NCBI GenBank assembly: GCA_045604705.1
Contig: JAZUOO010000051.1
Coordinates: 1 to 37,182, forward strand
Reading direction: 5' to 3'
DNA: 37,182 bases
Origin: SIG622 sp045604705
GTDB lineage: Bacteria; Bacillota; Clostridia; Oscillospirales; CAG-382
The notes below the pieces were generated by a model. It made no database searches and had not been told where the DNA came from. It was given only the letters and a program-made list of their open reading frames with translations. Position numbers and translations under genes: made by a program. Every line of letters starts with the position of its first letter. Positions within the stretch are counted from its first letter, which is position 1. Shown piece after piece: positions 1-7,655 of the stretch.

Positions 1-2
1 TC

Positions 3-98
3 ATTGACGAAACAATCTATTATTTCAATTACATAAAACCTATGCGAAAGCTAAAAAGAAAACCACCTGTTCAATACAGGCTTGAACAGGCAGCATAA
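3..98 (+). CDS. IS3-family transposase (OrfB-type), C-terminal fragment cut by the window edge
   Basis: The reading frame is open from the window start and gives 31 residues before a TAA at 96-98. The peptide contains YYFNYIKPMRKLKRKPPVQY and ends RLEQAA. A Y-N-x-x-R-x-x-x-K-L-x-x-x-x-P-x-x-Y-R tail is typical of the integrase (DDE) subunit of IS3-group elements, just before the right end of the element. Only this C-terminus is inside the window, so completeness and activity cannot be judged. The element's right end should lie shortly downstream, within about 110-220. The family call rests on this short motif alone. Confidence 0.75.
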   Translation: MDETIYYFNYIKPMRKLKRKPPVQYRLEQAA

Positions 99-366
99 AA
101 ATATTCTTTTTTTGTGTCTACAAAGTATTGACTACTTCACCTATGGTATAATAAAATATCATAGGAGCTCTTTTTTCTTTTGTCCGTTTTTACTGGACTT
201 GTGCAATCCTAACAGGCTTTTTTATATATACCAATACCACAGGACGATATTCATATGGTTACTATAACCTTTTTAATTACAACACTAAAGTTCAACCGCT
301 ATCTCAAGCTCGCTTGTATCAGCTTTTTTATTTTGCTATATTATACCATTACTTTTCTAAAACATC
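99..366. other. AT-rich region holding the probable 3' end of the IS3 element; no gene
   Basis: No convincing coding frame. Two hairpins are visible: CCTATG (141-146) with CATAGG around 160-166, and GTCC (182-185) with GGAC (195-198), followed by a T-rich run near 216-222. The second has nearly the same context as a hairpin at 10760-10776: TTTTTTC, then TGTCC, an A/T loop, GGACTTGT, and CTTTTTAT about 20-25 bases further on. It probably acts as a terminator behind the transposase. The exact inverted repeat and target duplication of the element were not resolved. Confidence 0.4.
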
Positions 367-395
367 TTGACAAAGTAAGCATTTCTGTATATAAT
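367..395 (+). promoter_or_regulatory. Sigma-A type promoter of the lipoprotein gene
   Basis: TTGACA at 367-372, a 17-base spacer, and TATAAT at 390-395. Both hexamers match consensus. The promoter lies 38 bases upstream of the start codon at 434, which has an AAAGGA ribosome binding site. Confidence 0.85.
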
Positions 396-433
396 ATGTT
401 TATGCTAGTATTTCTACAAGAAAGGAATTAAAA

Positions 434-874
434 ATGAAAAGATTACTTACATCAATTCTTGCATTTGTCATGGTCTTGTCAATTACAGCTTGTCGGGAAG
501 GACAGTTTAAGCAAGAAAAGCATCTGTACGATAATGCACAGGTTAAAGATATGATGAACGGATTTGGTACCAAAAAGTTGGGAGAATATTCCATTATTGA
601 AGCAAGCTCAGACAAAATCACCCTCGATGTGCTTACAGATTGGTATTTTAACTATGTTTCCAAAAATGATTATAACTTTTGTATTATTATTTATACAGAC
701 AGAAATGATAATTCGGGCGTATATTCAACTAAAGGGTTAGTTCAAAAAGATGTAATCTTTACAAAAGATAGCAACGGAGATTATTCGCTAAGTGATATTA
801 ATGCCACAAGTAATGCAATCCTTTATGTACCTACTAACGATAGCACATTGGAAGAATTTAAATTAGAAAAATAA
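434..874 (+). CDS. Small secreted lipoprotein of unknown function
   Basis: A 146-residue protein with a typical lipoprotein signal: basic MKRLL, a hydrophobic stretch, then lipobox SITAC with the lipidated Cys at residue 20. It should be exported, lipidated and held on the outer face of the membrane. The mature part is polar with many Tyr, Asn and Asp residues (for example TIYTDRND-like stretches in the middle), suggesting a small beta-rich extracellular domain. No catalytic motif or known family was recognised. It is a single-gene transcription unit with its own consensus promoter (367-395) and terminator (882-923). The start is supported by GAAAGGA upstream. Confidence 0.7.
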   Translation: MKRLLTSILAFVMVLSITACREGQFKQEKHLYDNAQVKDMMNGFGTKKLGEYSIIEASSDKITLDVLTDWYFNYVSKNDYNFCIIIYTDRNDNSGVYSTKGLVQKDVIFTKDSNGDYSLSDINATSNAILYVPTNDSTLEEFKLEK

Positions 875-881
875 ATAAAAC

Positions 882-923
882 GAGCTTTGACAGGAAACTA
901 AAACTGTCATAGCTCTTGTTTTA
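882..923 (+). terminator. Intrinsic terminator of the lipoprotein gene
   Basis: GAGCTTTGACAG pairs with CTGTCATAGCTC (near-perfect 12-bp stem, 882-893 with 904-915), followed by TTGTTTTA. It starts 8 bases after the stop codon. Confidence 0.85.
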
Positions 924-1110
924 TACTAATGTTTACTAACTTTATAGCGTATTTATGAGATAATATAGCGAATCAGGCAAAGCAGAAATCTATAAAAACA
1001 CTTATGGGTAATGCCGAGAACAAGTAAATCACTGTTGATATTTATAAAATCCATTTCACAGCCTTTTGTTGTCGAATTTTTAGAACTACAAAGAATATAT
1101 TTATTCCCAC

Positions 1111-1151
1111 AAAAAAACACACAGCAGACATACAGCCTGTTGTGTGTTTTT
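1111..1151 (-). terminator. Probable terminator of the ylxM-ffh-rpsP-khpA operon
   Basis: An inverted repeat, AAAAACACACA with TGTGTGTTTTT plus an inner CAG/CTG, lies about 95 bases past the khpA stop codon on the minus strand and ends in a T run. It is symmetrical and could also stop plus-strand transcripts. The 200-odd bases around it (924-1245) hold no credible gene. Confidence 0.6.
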
Positions 1152-1245
1152 CGTTTATCTGTACCGCTTAAAATATCGCTCAAAATATTGTTTTTAACAA
1201 CACCTAAGTAAATTTTAATAAGTGCATTTTTTATTTGCAGGATAG

Positions 1246-1476
1246 TTAGATAATATCCACAATAACACGCTTGTTTTCACGTATTGCGGCAACCTTCATA
1301 ACGGTTCTTATCGACTTTGCAATTCTGCCCTGCTTTCCGATGACCTTGCCCATATCACTTTCTGCGACGGACAGTTCAAGATAAACCGTATCGCCGTCTT
1401 CACGCTCGGTAACAACAACTTCATCGGGGTTCTCAACGATTGCTTTCGCAATATCGGTAAGTACAGTCTTCATCAT
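1246..1476 (-). CDS. khpA: KH-domain RNA-binding protein KhpA (YlqC family)
   Basis: A 76-residue single type-II KH domain. The GxxG loop that grips single-stranded RNA is GKQG at about residues 47-50, inside the family signature MGKVIGKQGRIAKSIR. KhpA proteins bind many small and messenger RNAs, often as a partner of KhpB/Jag, and affect cell elongation and division in Firmicutes. The frame is open 12 codons further upstream, but the family length (about 75-76) and the GAAAGGA site support the ATG at 1476 (or the adjacent one at 1473). It lies 84 bases downstream of rpsP, the usual order. The next expected genes, rimM-trmD-rplS, do not follow. Confidence 0.9.
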   Translation of the reverse strand: MMKTVLTDIAKAIVENPDEVVVTEREDGDTVYLELSVAESDMGKVIGKQGRIAKSIRTVMKVAAIRENKRVIVDII

Positions 1477-1560
1477 GTTTGCACACATTCCTTTCGTTGT
1501 CGCAGGAGGCAACCTTTTTACGGAGCCTCAAATAAACCTACTCCGGGACAGCGTTGACAA

Positions 1561-1803
1561 TCAGAGGATGTTGTTCTTCTTAAGAAGAGCCTTAACTGTC
1601 TCTGTAGGCTGAGCACCGTTGGAAATCCACTGCTTTGCCTTATCGCCGTCAATCTTTACTTCAGCGGGGTTTGTGAGTGGGTTGTAGTAACCGATCTCTT
1701 CGATAAATCTACCGTCTCTGGGGTATCTGGAATCTGCTACAACTACTCTGTAAAAAGGAGCCTTCTTGGCGCCCATTCTTCTAAGTCTGATTTTAACTGC
1801 CAT
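1561..1803 (-). CDS. rpsP: 30S ribosomal protein bS16
   Basis: An 80-residue protein beginning MAVKIRLRRMGAKKAPFYR, the hallmark N-terminus of bS16, with the conserved FIEEIGYYNPLTNP segment in the middle. It binds 16S rRNA and is needed for assembly of the 30S body. Length is normal for the family. A TTTTTCGGAGGAAAG-type site precedes the ATG. It lies between ffh (upstream) and khpA (downstream) in the common Firmicutes order. A short CGCC/GGCG hairpin in the 97-base ffh-rpsP gap may modulate read-through but is weak. Confidence 0.97.
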   Translation of the reverse strand: MAVKIRLRRMGAKKAPFYRVVVADSRYPRDGRFIEEIGYYNPLTNPAEVKIDGDKAKQWISNGAQPTETVKALLKKNNIL

Positions 1804-1900
1804 TTTTCTTTCCTCCGAAAAATATAATTTTGTTATTTATAAAACGCCGTTAGCATTTGGCGAGTTTATACTGATTAAGTTTTGTATTTGCTTTTGCTTA

Positions 1901-3259
1901 TTACTTCTTTTTGTGTTGCTTTGCCATTTTCTTTGAAAACATCTTTCCGCCGAGCTTCTTCATAAGTCCGCCGCCCGCAAACTGCTTCATCATCTTGTTT
2001 GTCTGATCGTATTGCTTGAGAAGCTTGTTTACATCCTCGACTCTCATACCTGAACCTTTGGCGATTCTTATTTTTCTTGATGCGTTGATAATCTCAGGGT
2101 GAGTTCTTTCCTTGACCGTCATTGAAAGTATAATTGCTTCCATTCGGTCAATAACTCTTTCATCTATTTTTACATCCTTAAGAGCGTTCTGATTAACCCC
2201 GGGTATCATTCCCATGAGCTGTTCGATGGAACCCATACCTCTTATTTGTCTGAACTGTGCAAGGTAATCATCCAATGTAAAGGTCTGTTCTCTGAACTTC
2301 CTTTCAAGCTCTGCAGCCTGTTTTTCATCGTATGCCTGCTCAGCCTTTTCGATAAGCGAGAGAACATCGCCCATACCAAGAATTCTTGATGCCATCCTAT
2401 CCGGGTAAAAGGGCTCAATCTGATCAAGCTTTTCACCGATACCGACGAACTTTATCGGCTTTCCGGTTACATATCTTACCGAGAGTGCCGCACCGCCTCT
2501 TGTGTCACCGTCAAGCTTTGTGAGAAGCACACCGGTAACGTCAAGCTGTGAATTAAAGCTTTCCGCCGCATTTACCGCATCCTGCCCCGTCATGGCGTCA
2601 ACGGTAAAGAGAATTTCTGTAGGATTAAGCTCTTCCTTTATACGTCTTAGCTCTTCCATTAGAACTTCATCTATATGAAGACGTCCCGCAGTATCAAGGA
2701 ACAGCATATCGTGCCCGTGTCTGTTTGCGTGTTCAAGAGCTTCCTTTGCGATCCTTACCGGGTCATTACAGCCCTCAATGGTAAATACGGGAACACCTGT
2801 CTGCTCACCGATAACTTGCAACTGTTTTATTGCCGCCGGTCTATAAACATCGCAGGCAGCCATCAAAGGACGCTTCCCCTGTTTTTTATACATAAGAGCA
2901 AGCTTACCGGTGTGTGTTGTTTTACCGGCACCCTGAAGTCCGCACATCATAACTATTGTCGGCGGTCTTGAGGATATTACAAGCTTGGCGTTTTCCTTAC
3001 CCATAATGTTGGTAAGTTCTTCATTAACAATTTTAACAATATGCTGTGCAGGTACAAGGCTTTCAAGAACATCCTGTCCCACAGCCCTCTCTGAGCAGGT
3101 TTTTATAAGCTCCTTAACAACTTTAAAGCTTACATCAGCTTCAAGAAGAGCGAGTTTGATCTCACGCATTCCTTCTTTAACATCAGCTTCCGTAAGTTTC
3201 CCCTTACTCTTAAAACGCTTAAATGCACCAGCAAGTCTTTCCTGAAGATTTTGAAACAC
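1901..3259 (-). CDS. ffh: Signal recognition particle GTPase Ffh (SRP54)
   Basis: A 452-residue full-length protein that binds 4.5S/6S SRP RNA and signal sequences and delivers ribosomes to FtsY at the membrane. The N domain is at residues 1-90. The G domain has the P-loop GLQGAGKTT (107-115), DTAGR (189-193) and TKLDGDTRGG (247-256). The methionine-rich M domain covers about 325-440, including GMGSIEQLMGMIPG. The C-terminus is strongly basic (KKMAKQHKKK), as usual. It sits 25 bases downstream of ylxM, its usual regulator partner, in one transcription unit. The start at 3259 gives the standard MFQNLQERL beginning. Confidence 0.98.
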   Translation of the reverse strand: MFQNLQERLAGAFKRFKSKGKLTEADVKEGMREIKLALLEADVSFKVVKELIKTCSERAVGQDVLESLVPAQHIVKIVNEELTNIMGKENAKLVISSRPPTIVMMCGLQGAGKTTHTGKLALMYKKQGKRPLMAACDVYRPAAIKQLQVIGEQTGVPVFTIEGCNDPVRIAKEALEHANRHGHDMLFLDTAGRLHIDEVLMEELRRIKEELNPTEILFTVDAMTGQDAVNAAESFNSQLDVTGVLLTKLDGDTRGGAALSVRYVTGKPIKFVGIGEKLDQIEPFYPDRMASRILGMGDVLSLIEKAEQAYDEKQAAELERKFREQTFTLDDYLAQFRQIRGMGSIEQLMGMIPGVNQNALKDVKIDERVIDRMEAIILSMTVKERTHPEIINASRKIRIAKGSGMRVEDVNKLLKQYDQTNKMMKQFAGGGLMKKLGGKMFSKKMAKQHKKK

Positions 3260-3284
3260 TTTCTGTTATCCCGCCTCCTTACAC

Positions 3285-3608
3285 TCAGGCTTCCAAAAGA
3301 GATTTAACACGGCTACACAGAGATTTTACCAATTCGTTTTCTGCCACATTCTCAATCTCAACAATTACTTTGCGAAGTTCATCGAATTTATCTATCAATC
3401 CGAGCTTGGAGTCAAGGTTGTCAAGCTCCTCCTCGGCGTGCTTTATCTGATCCCTTACACCCTGACGGGTTATTCCGATATTGTCCGCAATCTCAGAAAG
3501 AGACAAATCATCGCAATAGTACATTTCAAGGGCATATCTTTGCTTTTCATTGAGCATGGTTCCGTACACATCAAGAAGAAGAGCATATTTCAAATTCTTT
3601 ACAGCCAT
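3285..3608 (-). CDS. ylxM: YlxM family helix-turn-helix protein, SRP-associated
   Basis: A 107-residue protein of the UPF0122/YlxM family. It begins with a sigma-factor region-4-like helix-turn-helix: LNEKQRYALEMYYCDDLSLS, then EIADNIGITRQGVRDQIKHA. The second half is charged and helical. Family members are encoded just upstream of ffh, and YlxM is reported to bind SRP RNA and modulate Ffh. The gene is first in the operon, directly behind a consensus promoter (3661-3689), and an AAAAGGG site precedes the ATG. Confidence 0.93.
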   Translation of the reverse strand: MAVKNLKYALLLDVYGTMLNEKQRYALEMYYCDDLSLSEIADNIGITRQGVRDQIKHAEEELDNLDSKLGLIDKFDELRKVIVEIENVAENELVKSLCSRVKSLLEA

Positions 3609-3660
3609 TATACATTCACCCTTTTACTCAACATTGCCTGTAAAGCAAATCACTTTACAT

Positions 3661-3689
3661 AGTATACACCACATTTTGTTTTTTGTCAA
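3661..3689 (-). promoter_or_regulatory. Sigma-A promoter of the ylxM-ffh-rpsP-khpA operon
   Basis: On the minus strand, TTGACA (3689-3684), a 17-base spacer and TATACT (3666-3661), about 50 bases upstream of the ylxM ATG. Confidence 0.9.
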
Positions 3690-3976
3690 GGGGGTTTTAC
3701 AAATTTTGAAAAAATATTTTGTACAATATATATACGAGAACATACAATAAATTCAGCAAAAATAACAACAAATATAAAGTGCACCGAATACCTCAATTAT
3801 TTTACAACCATCGCCTTTTTCAAAATCAGGTAGAATTCATACAATTTTAGTTGCACATTTTTGTTCAACGAATTTCATCTTTTTAATATAATTTTCATTT
3901 TTGATTAACAAAAGTTTTTTGGGGGAGTTTTCTAGTTAAAAAAACTATTTCTTTTGAAAATTTTCAATAAAATTTG
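3690..3976. other. Very AT-rich intergenic region without genes
   Basis: Divergent spacer between the ylxM promoter and the promoter of the surface-protein gene. I see long A and T runs (for example around 3930-3970), possibly UP-like elements for the downstream promoter, and no ORF or strong hairpin. Confidence 0.5.
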
Positions 3977-4005
3977 TTGACATTCAAGAATTTTAGTGGT
4001 ACAAT
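3977..4005 (+). promoter_or_regulatory. Strong promoter of the surface-protein gene
   Basis: TTGACA (3977-3982), a 17-base spacer and TACAAT (4000-4005), preceded by A/T tracts. It leaves a 5' untranslated region of about 65 bases containing a TAGGAG site before the ATG at 4076. Confidence 0.85.
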
Positions 4006-4075
4006 ATTACTGAAGTTGAGTATCCATATCAATGCTCAGCCAAACGAAAAATATTTTTAATAGGAGTGTTTTGAC

Positions 4076-5545
4076 ATGAAAAAGTTAACAAGTTTGGCAC
4101 TTTGTGCTATTCTCGCTTCCTCTATGACAGCTATGTCTGCATTCGCTCAGGACGCAGTAGCTACCGCAGAAGAAAATGCTGAAGAAGTAGTAGTTGACAC
4201 ATCCAATGTTGTTCAGGTCAACGTTATGGACGGTCTCTGCACACTTCAGGACAACGCAGCTACCAATGCTCAGGCTTCCGATTATCCTCTCCAGTTCACT
4301 GAAACACATGGTACAGGCAGAACAACAGAAGATGACGCTGTAATTTGGGAAAACGTCACATTCGACAAGGACATTAATCAGGTTGCTGTCAAGTGCGGCT
4401 ACAAGCTTTCCAGCAAGCCCGGCACAGGTACAGAGTTCTGGGTATACCTCAACAAGGTCGAGGGTGAGCCTATCGCTAAGATTGCTGTAAACGATACCGA
4501 AACAGCTTCCTCTCAGATTAAGGACCAGGTTCTCAAGTTTGCTGATGTTGACATCAAGGCAGGTACATACAACGTTATCGTTGTTAGTAAGACAGAAAAT
4601 TCAGGTTCCTTTTCTCAGGTAAACTTCATGTATGAAGCTATGGACGAAGCAGCTCTCGTTCCCGTTGCTGACGCTCTGAGAGCTCAAGACCTTGCTAAGG
4701 CTCAGGCTATCGTTGCTAAGAGAGATGCTATCGCTAAGCAGGCAAAGACATACGGCTACTTTGACGTAAACGTTAAGGAAGGCGAATGTACACTTATAGA
4801 TAACGCAGCTACAAACCACCAGGCTTCCGATTATCCTCTTCAGTTCGCTGTAACACACGGTACAGGCAGAACAACAGAAGATGACGCTGTAGTTTGGGAA
4901 AATGTAGTATTCCCTGCTGACGTTAAGATGCTCGCTGTTAAGTGCGGCTATAACCTTGCCAGCAAGCCCGGTACAGGTACAGAGTTCTGGGTATACCTCA
5001 ACAAGATCGAAGGCGAACCTATCGCTAAGGTTGCTGTAAACGATACCGAAACAGCTTCCCCAAAGATCGTTGATCAGGTTCTCAAGACAGCTGCTGTTGA
5101 CATCAAGGCAGGTACATACGACGTTATCGTTGTTAGTAAGACAGAAAATTCAGGCTCCGTTTCTCAGATCAAGTTCGTAACAGACAACGAAAAGATCACT
5201 GACGATGCTACTCTTGCTGCTGCTGTAGCAGTTGAAGAAGCTGACATCAAGGCTGAAGCTGAAAAGAAGGCCGCTGAAGAAGCTAAGAAGGCTGAAGAAG
5301 AGGCTAAGAAAGCTGAAGAAGAAAAGGCAACTGAAGAAGCTCCCGCAGATGAAACTGAAGAAGCTCCCGCAGACGAAACCGAAGAAGCTCCCGCAGATGA
5401 AACCGAAGAAGCTCCCGCAGACGATGAAGCAACAGAAGAGGGTGCTGAAGAAAATGGCATGAGCCCCATCGTTATCGTTATCATCGTTGTTGTGGTAGTT
5501 GCAGTTATCGGTGCAGTTGTTGTTGCAGGTAAGAAGAAGAAATAA
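4076..5545 (+). CDS. Secreted, membrane-anchored protein with two CBM6-like domains
   Basis: 489 residues. A signal peptide (about 1-25, MKKLTSLALCAILASS, cut after AFA) is followed by two closely similar domains at about 46-186 and 226-368. Each has HGTGRTTEDDAV, KPGTGTEFWVYLNK, EGEPIAKIAV and AGTYNVIVVSKTENSGS. This beta-strand pattern with an aromatic-rich face resembles CBM6/CBM35-type carbohydrate-binding modules. Next come a Lys/Glu/Ala-rich helical stretch (about 388-418), four acidic APADETEE-type repeats (about 420-451), and a C-terminal transmembrane helix (about 462-484) ending in KKKK. There is no catalytic module. I infer a glycan- or mucin-binding surface protein anchored in the membrane rather than by sortase (no LPxTG). 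It is a single-gene unit with a strong promoter and terminator, and its codon choice looks like that of a highly expressed gene. Confidence 0.8.
   Translation: MKKLTSLALCAILASSMTAMSAFAQDAVATAEENAEEVVVDTSNVVQVNVMDGLCTLQDNAATNAQASDYPLQFTETHGTGRTTEDDAVIWENVTFDKDINQVAVKCGYKLSSKPGTGTEFWVYLNKVEGEPIAKIAVNDTETASSQIKDQVLKFADVDIKAGTYNVIVVSKTENSGSFSQVNFMYEAMDEAALVPVADALRAQDLAKAQAIVAKRDAIAKQAKTYGYFDVNVKEGECTLIDNAATNHQASDYPLQFAVTHGTGRTTEDDAVVWENVVFPADVKMLAVKCGYNLASKPGTGTEFWVYLNKIEGEPIAKVAVNDTETASPKIVDQVLKTAAVDIKAGTYDVIVVSKTENSGSVSQIKFVTDNEKITDDATLAAAVAVEEADIKAEAEKKAAEEAKKAEEEAKKAEEEKATEEAPADETEEAPADETEEAPADETEEAPADDEATEEGAEENGMSPIVIVIIVVVVVAVIGAVVVAGKKKK
5333..5428 (+). repeat. Four tandem 24-bp repeats coding the acidic linker
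   Basis: Units start at 5333, 5357, 5381 and 5405, each GAAGAAGCTCCCGCAGA followed by a variable end (TGAAACT, CGAAACC, TGAAACC, CGATGAA). They encode EEAPADET, with the last unit altered to EEAPADDE. Near-identity makes slippage and length variation between strains likely. Confidence 0.9.
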
Positions 5546-5593
5546 GACTTGTTAAGACTCATAGTTTTAACTGTTTCCAATATATTGAAAGAG

Positions 5594-5625
5594 TCCCGTA
5601 CTGATATGGAGTACGGGATTTTTTG
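5594..5625 (+). terminator. Intrinsic terminator of the surface-protein gene
   Basis: TCCCGTACT (5594-5602) pairs with AGTACGGGA (5610-5618), followed by a run of Ts. It lies between two convergent genes. Confidence 0.93.
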
Positions 5626-5636
5626 TTGGCTTATTG

Positions 5637-6485
5637 TCAGATGATTACGATTTCGCTCATTTTACGAAAAGCAGACGGTGACACTCCACAATTGTCTTTA
5701 AAACATCTAGAAAAATGAGCAAGAGTTTTAAAGCCACATTTTAACGCTATTTTTTCAAGAGAAAGATTTGAAGTAGCAAGCAGCTCCTTTGCGGTTTTGA
5801 TTCTTTGTTTTATCAGATAGTTATGGATTGTTGTATCAAAGTTTTTTTTAAATACTCTGTTTATGTAGTTGGGATGATAGTGGAATATTTCACCGATGGA
5901 TTCGGCAGAACATTCTTCGCCGATGTGTTCGAGAAGATATTCCCTGACAGAACCGGCAAGCAGCACCTCCTTTTTGGGAGCTTCCTTTGAGGTTCTTACA
6001 ATAGATATTATTGCCGATATTAAGAGCGCTTCGGCTTTCCTTCTGTACCCAAGTCTTTTTGCCTGAAATTCGCGATTGATTTCAAAGAGAATCTCACTTA
6101 TTGATGTTGCATCCGAGATGACAATCGGCGATGTCACACCTGTCACTTTTTCTTTTTCAAAGACTTTTGAATAGTCAAATTTCTCTTCGGAATCAGGGTG
6201 CACCGAAGTTTCGGAAAGATTACCCTTTACAGTATCAAAATTAAAGCAGAGAATTTCACAGCTCGTTCCATTGTAGGCTGTCAACTTATACGGATATTCC
6301 GATGGTATCAGAACAAGATGGTGTTTTTCGAGTGTAATCGACGAATCTTTGAAATTTAAAAATATTCTACCATCGTTAATGTAAAAAATACGATAGTCAT
6401 AACCCATGACATACTCATCTTCTTTTGGAAAATAACTGAAAACATTTACAAATCTTATATGGGGATTTAAGTTTTCAAAATCCAT
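5637..6485 (-). CDS. AraC-family transcriptional regulator
   Basis: 282 residues. The N-terminal 150 or so form a cupin-like sensor part (hydrophobic strand pattern with GRIFLNF and YPYKLTAYNG). The C-terminal 100 carry two helix-turn-helix motifs typical of AraC/XylS, including SIGEIFHYHPNYINRVFKK and LEKIALKCGFKTLAHFSRCF. A GAGGAATAATT site precedes the ATG. It is divergent from the U32/QueG-like operon with only 120 bases between the start codons. The operon promoter has a poor -35, as expected for a gene needing an activator, so this protein is probably its local regulator. The inducer is unknown. Confidence 0.9.
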   Translation of the reverse strand: MDFENLNPHIRFVNVFSYFPKEDEYVMGYDYRIFYINDGRIFLNFKDSSITLEKHHLVLIPSEYPYKLTAYNGTSCEILCFNFDTVKGNLSETSVHPDSEEKFDYSKVFEKEKVTGVTSPIVISDATSISEILFEINREFQAKRLGYRRKAEALLISAIISIVRTSKEAPKKEVLLAGSVREYLLEHIGEECSAESIGEIFHYHPNYINRVFKKNFDTTIHNYLIKQRIKTAKELLATSNLSLEKIALKCGFKTLAHFSRCFKDNCGVSPSAFRKMSEIVII

Positions 6486-6535
6486 AATTATTCCTCACAG
6501 GTTCATTTTTTATAAATTTTGGTGTGTTTTTTGTA

Positions 6536-6564
6536 TTTATTATAACAGATGAATATGATATAAT
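6536..6564 (+). promoter_or_regulatory. Probable activator-dependent promoter of the U32/QueG-like operon
   Basis: A perfect TATAAT at 6559-6564 with a poor -35 (TTTATT, 6536-6541) 17 bases upstream. On the other strand a TATAAT (6544-6539), the likely -10 of the AraC-type gene, overlaps this -35 region, so the divergent promoters are interleaved. The translation site GAAGGGGGTG lies at 6591-6600. Confidence 0.55.
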
Positions 6565-6605
6565 ATAAAACAAGGTATAAACATTTTCACGAAGGGGGTG
6601 AATTT

Positions 6606-7655
6606 ATGAAGTTTAATGTCGGTTATCAGCTTCTCGAGGATGACAGACTCGTTGACAAAATCATTAGTTGCAAGGATAGTATATACGAGGTATATTTTTC
6701 ATTCGGCGATTTTCCGAACGGTCGAAACAACCAGTTGAAGAGTGGAATCTTTACCCCCTATGAAGCACAGGAAAAACAGCTGGCGGATCTGTGTAAGCTT
6801 TCCGAGCACGGATTTAAATTCAATCTGCTCTTTAACGGGAACTGCTACGGCAAGGACAGTCTTTCACGGGAATTTTTCAACAAGATTGGTGATACTGCCG
6901 ATTATCTTGATAGAAAGTTCGGACTTTCTTCCGTAACTGTCACCTCCCCTGTTATTGCAAAATTCTTCAAAACCAACTTCGAGAATCTTGAAGTTCGTGC
7001 TTCCGTAAATATGGAAATCGGCTCAATTGAGGGAATGGAATATGTTGCGGATGTGTTTGACTCATATTATATGAAAAGGGAATACAACAGAAATTTTGCA
7101 AGGATAAAGAAGCTGAAAAAATGGTGTGACGATGCCGGCAAAAAGCTGTTCGGACTTTGTAACAGCGGGTGTCTGAATAACTGCTCGGTACATAATTTCC
7201 ATGATAATCTTGTTGCACATGAGAGTGATATTTCCGGCATGGACAATGCTTATGATTTTAAAGGTAAGTGCTGGGAGTATCTCGCAAAAAGTGACAACGC
7301 AAAATATATGATTCGTAACACCAACTTTATACGTCCAGAGGATATTCACCTTTATGAGGACTACTTTGAAGCGGTAAAGCTGGCAACAAGAATAAATGCA
7401 TCTCCGGTGAAAGTTATTAATGCTTATGTTACAGGTAAATATTTTGGAGGTATTCATGAGCTTCTCGAACCAAACCATTCGGCGGTAATTTCTCCGAAGT
7501 TTCTTGATAACAGTAAGTTTCCGGAAGATTTTGCAAAGACGGTAGGATCATGTAATAAGGATTGTCAAAATTGTAGTTACTGTGTTGATGTTTATGAAAA
7601 AATACTGACTAATATAAATGGAGGGTATATTTATGCTGACAAGCAAAATGATTAA
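6606..7655 (+). CDS. U32-like Cys-rich protein, first gene of the Fe-S operon
   Basis: 349 residues, soluble, no signal peptide. The fold pattern and the Cys/His segment LCNSGCLNNCSVHNFHDN (about 185-202) resemble the U32 'peptidase' family (RlhA, TrhP and UbiU/UbiV relatives). Family members UbiU/UbiV are known to carry [4Fe-4S] clusters and take part in oxygen-independent hydroxylation. The Cys residues visible are C185, C189 and C193, plus a C-terminal set C316, C320, C323, C326 (CNKDCQNCSYC) that looks like a second metal or Fe-S site. Its end overlaps the next gene by 23 bases, so translation is coupled. The family call is moderate, and the reaction and substrate are unknown. Confidence 0.6.
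   Translation: MKFNVGYQLLEDDRLVDKIISCKDSIYEVYFSFGDFPNGRNNQLKSGIFTPYEAQEKQLADLCKLSEHGFKFNLLFNGNCYGKDSLSREFFNKIGDTADYLDRKFGLSSVTVTSPVIAKFFKTNFENLEVRASVNMEIGSIEGMEYVADVFDSYYMKREYNRNFARIKKLKKWCDDAGKKLFGLCNSGCLNNCSVHNFHDNLVAHESDISGMDNAYDFKGKCWEYLAKSDNAKYMIRNTNFIRPEDIHLYEDYFEAVKLATRINASPVKVINAYVTGKYFGGIHELLEPNHSAVISPKFLDNSKFPEDFAKTVGSCNKDCQNCSYCVDVYEKILTNINGGYIYADKQND

Noticed and set aside
128..152. TTGACT and TATAAT near the IS end as a promoter
   Set aside because: The spacer is only 13 bases, too short for sigma-A; the real promoter of the next gene is at 367-395.
953..1211. Overlapping open frames on both strands between the lipoprotein gene and khpA
   Set aside because: No ribosome sites, no family features, and they run through a terminator hairpin.
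1804..1900. CGCC/GGCG hairpin between ffh and rpsP as a terminator
   Set aside because: The stem is only 4-5 bp; these genes are normally co-transcribed.
5164..5580. Antisense Ser/Ala-rich frame of 138 codons
   Set aside because: It is the mirror of the acidic repeats of the surface-protein gene, with low complexity and no start signal.
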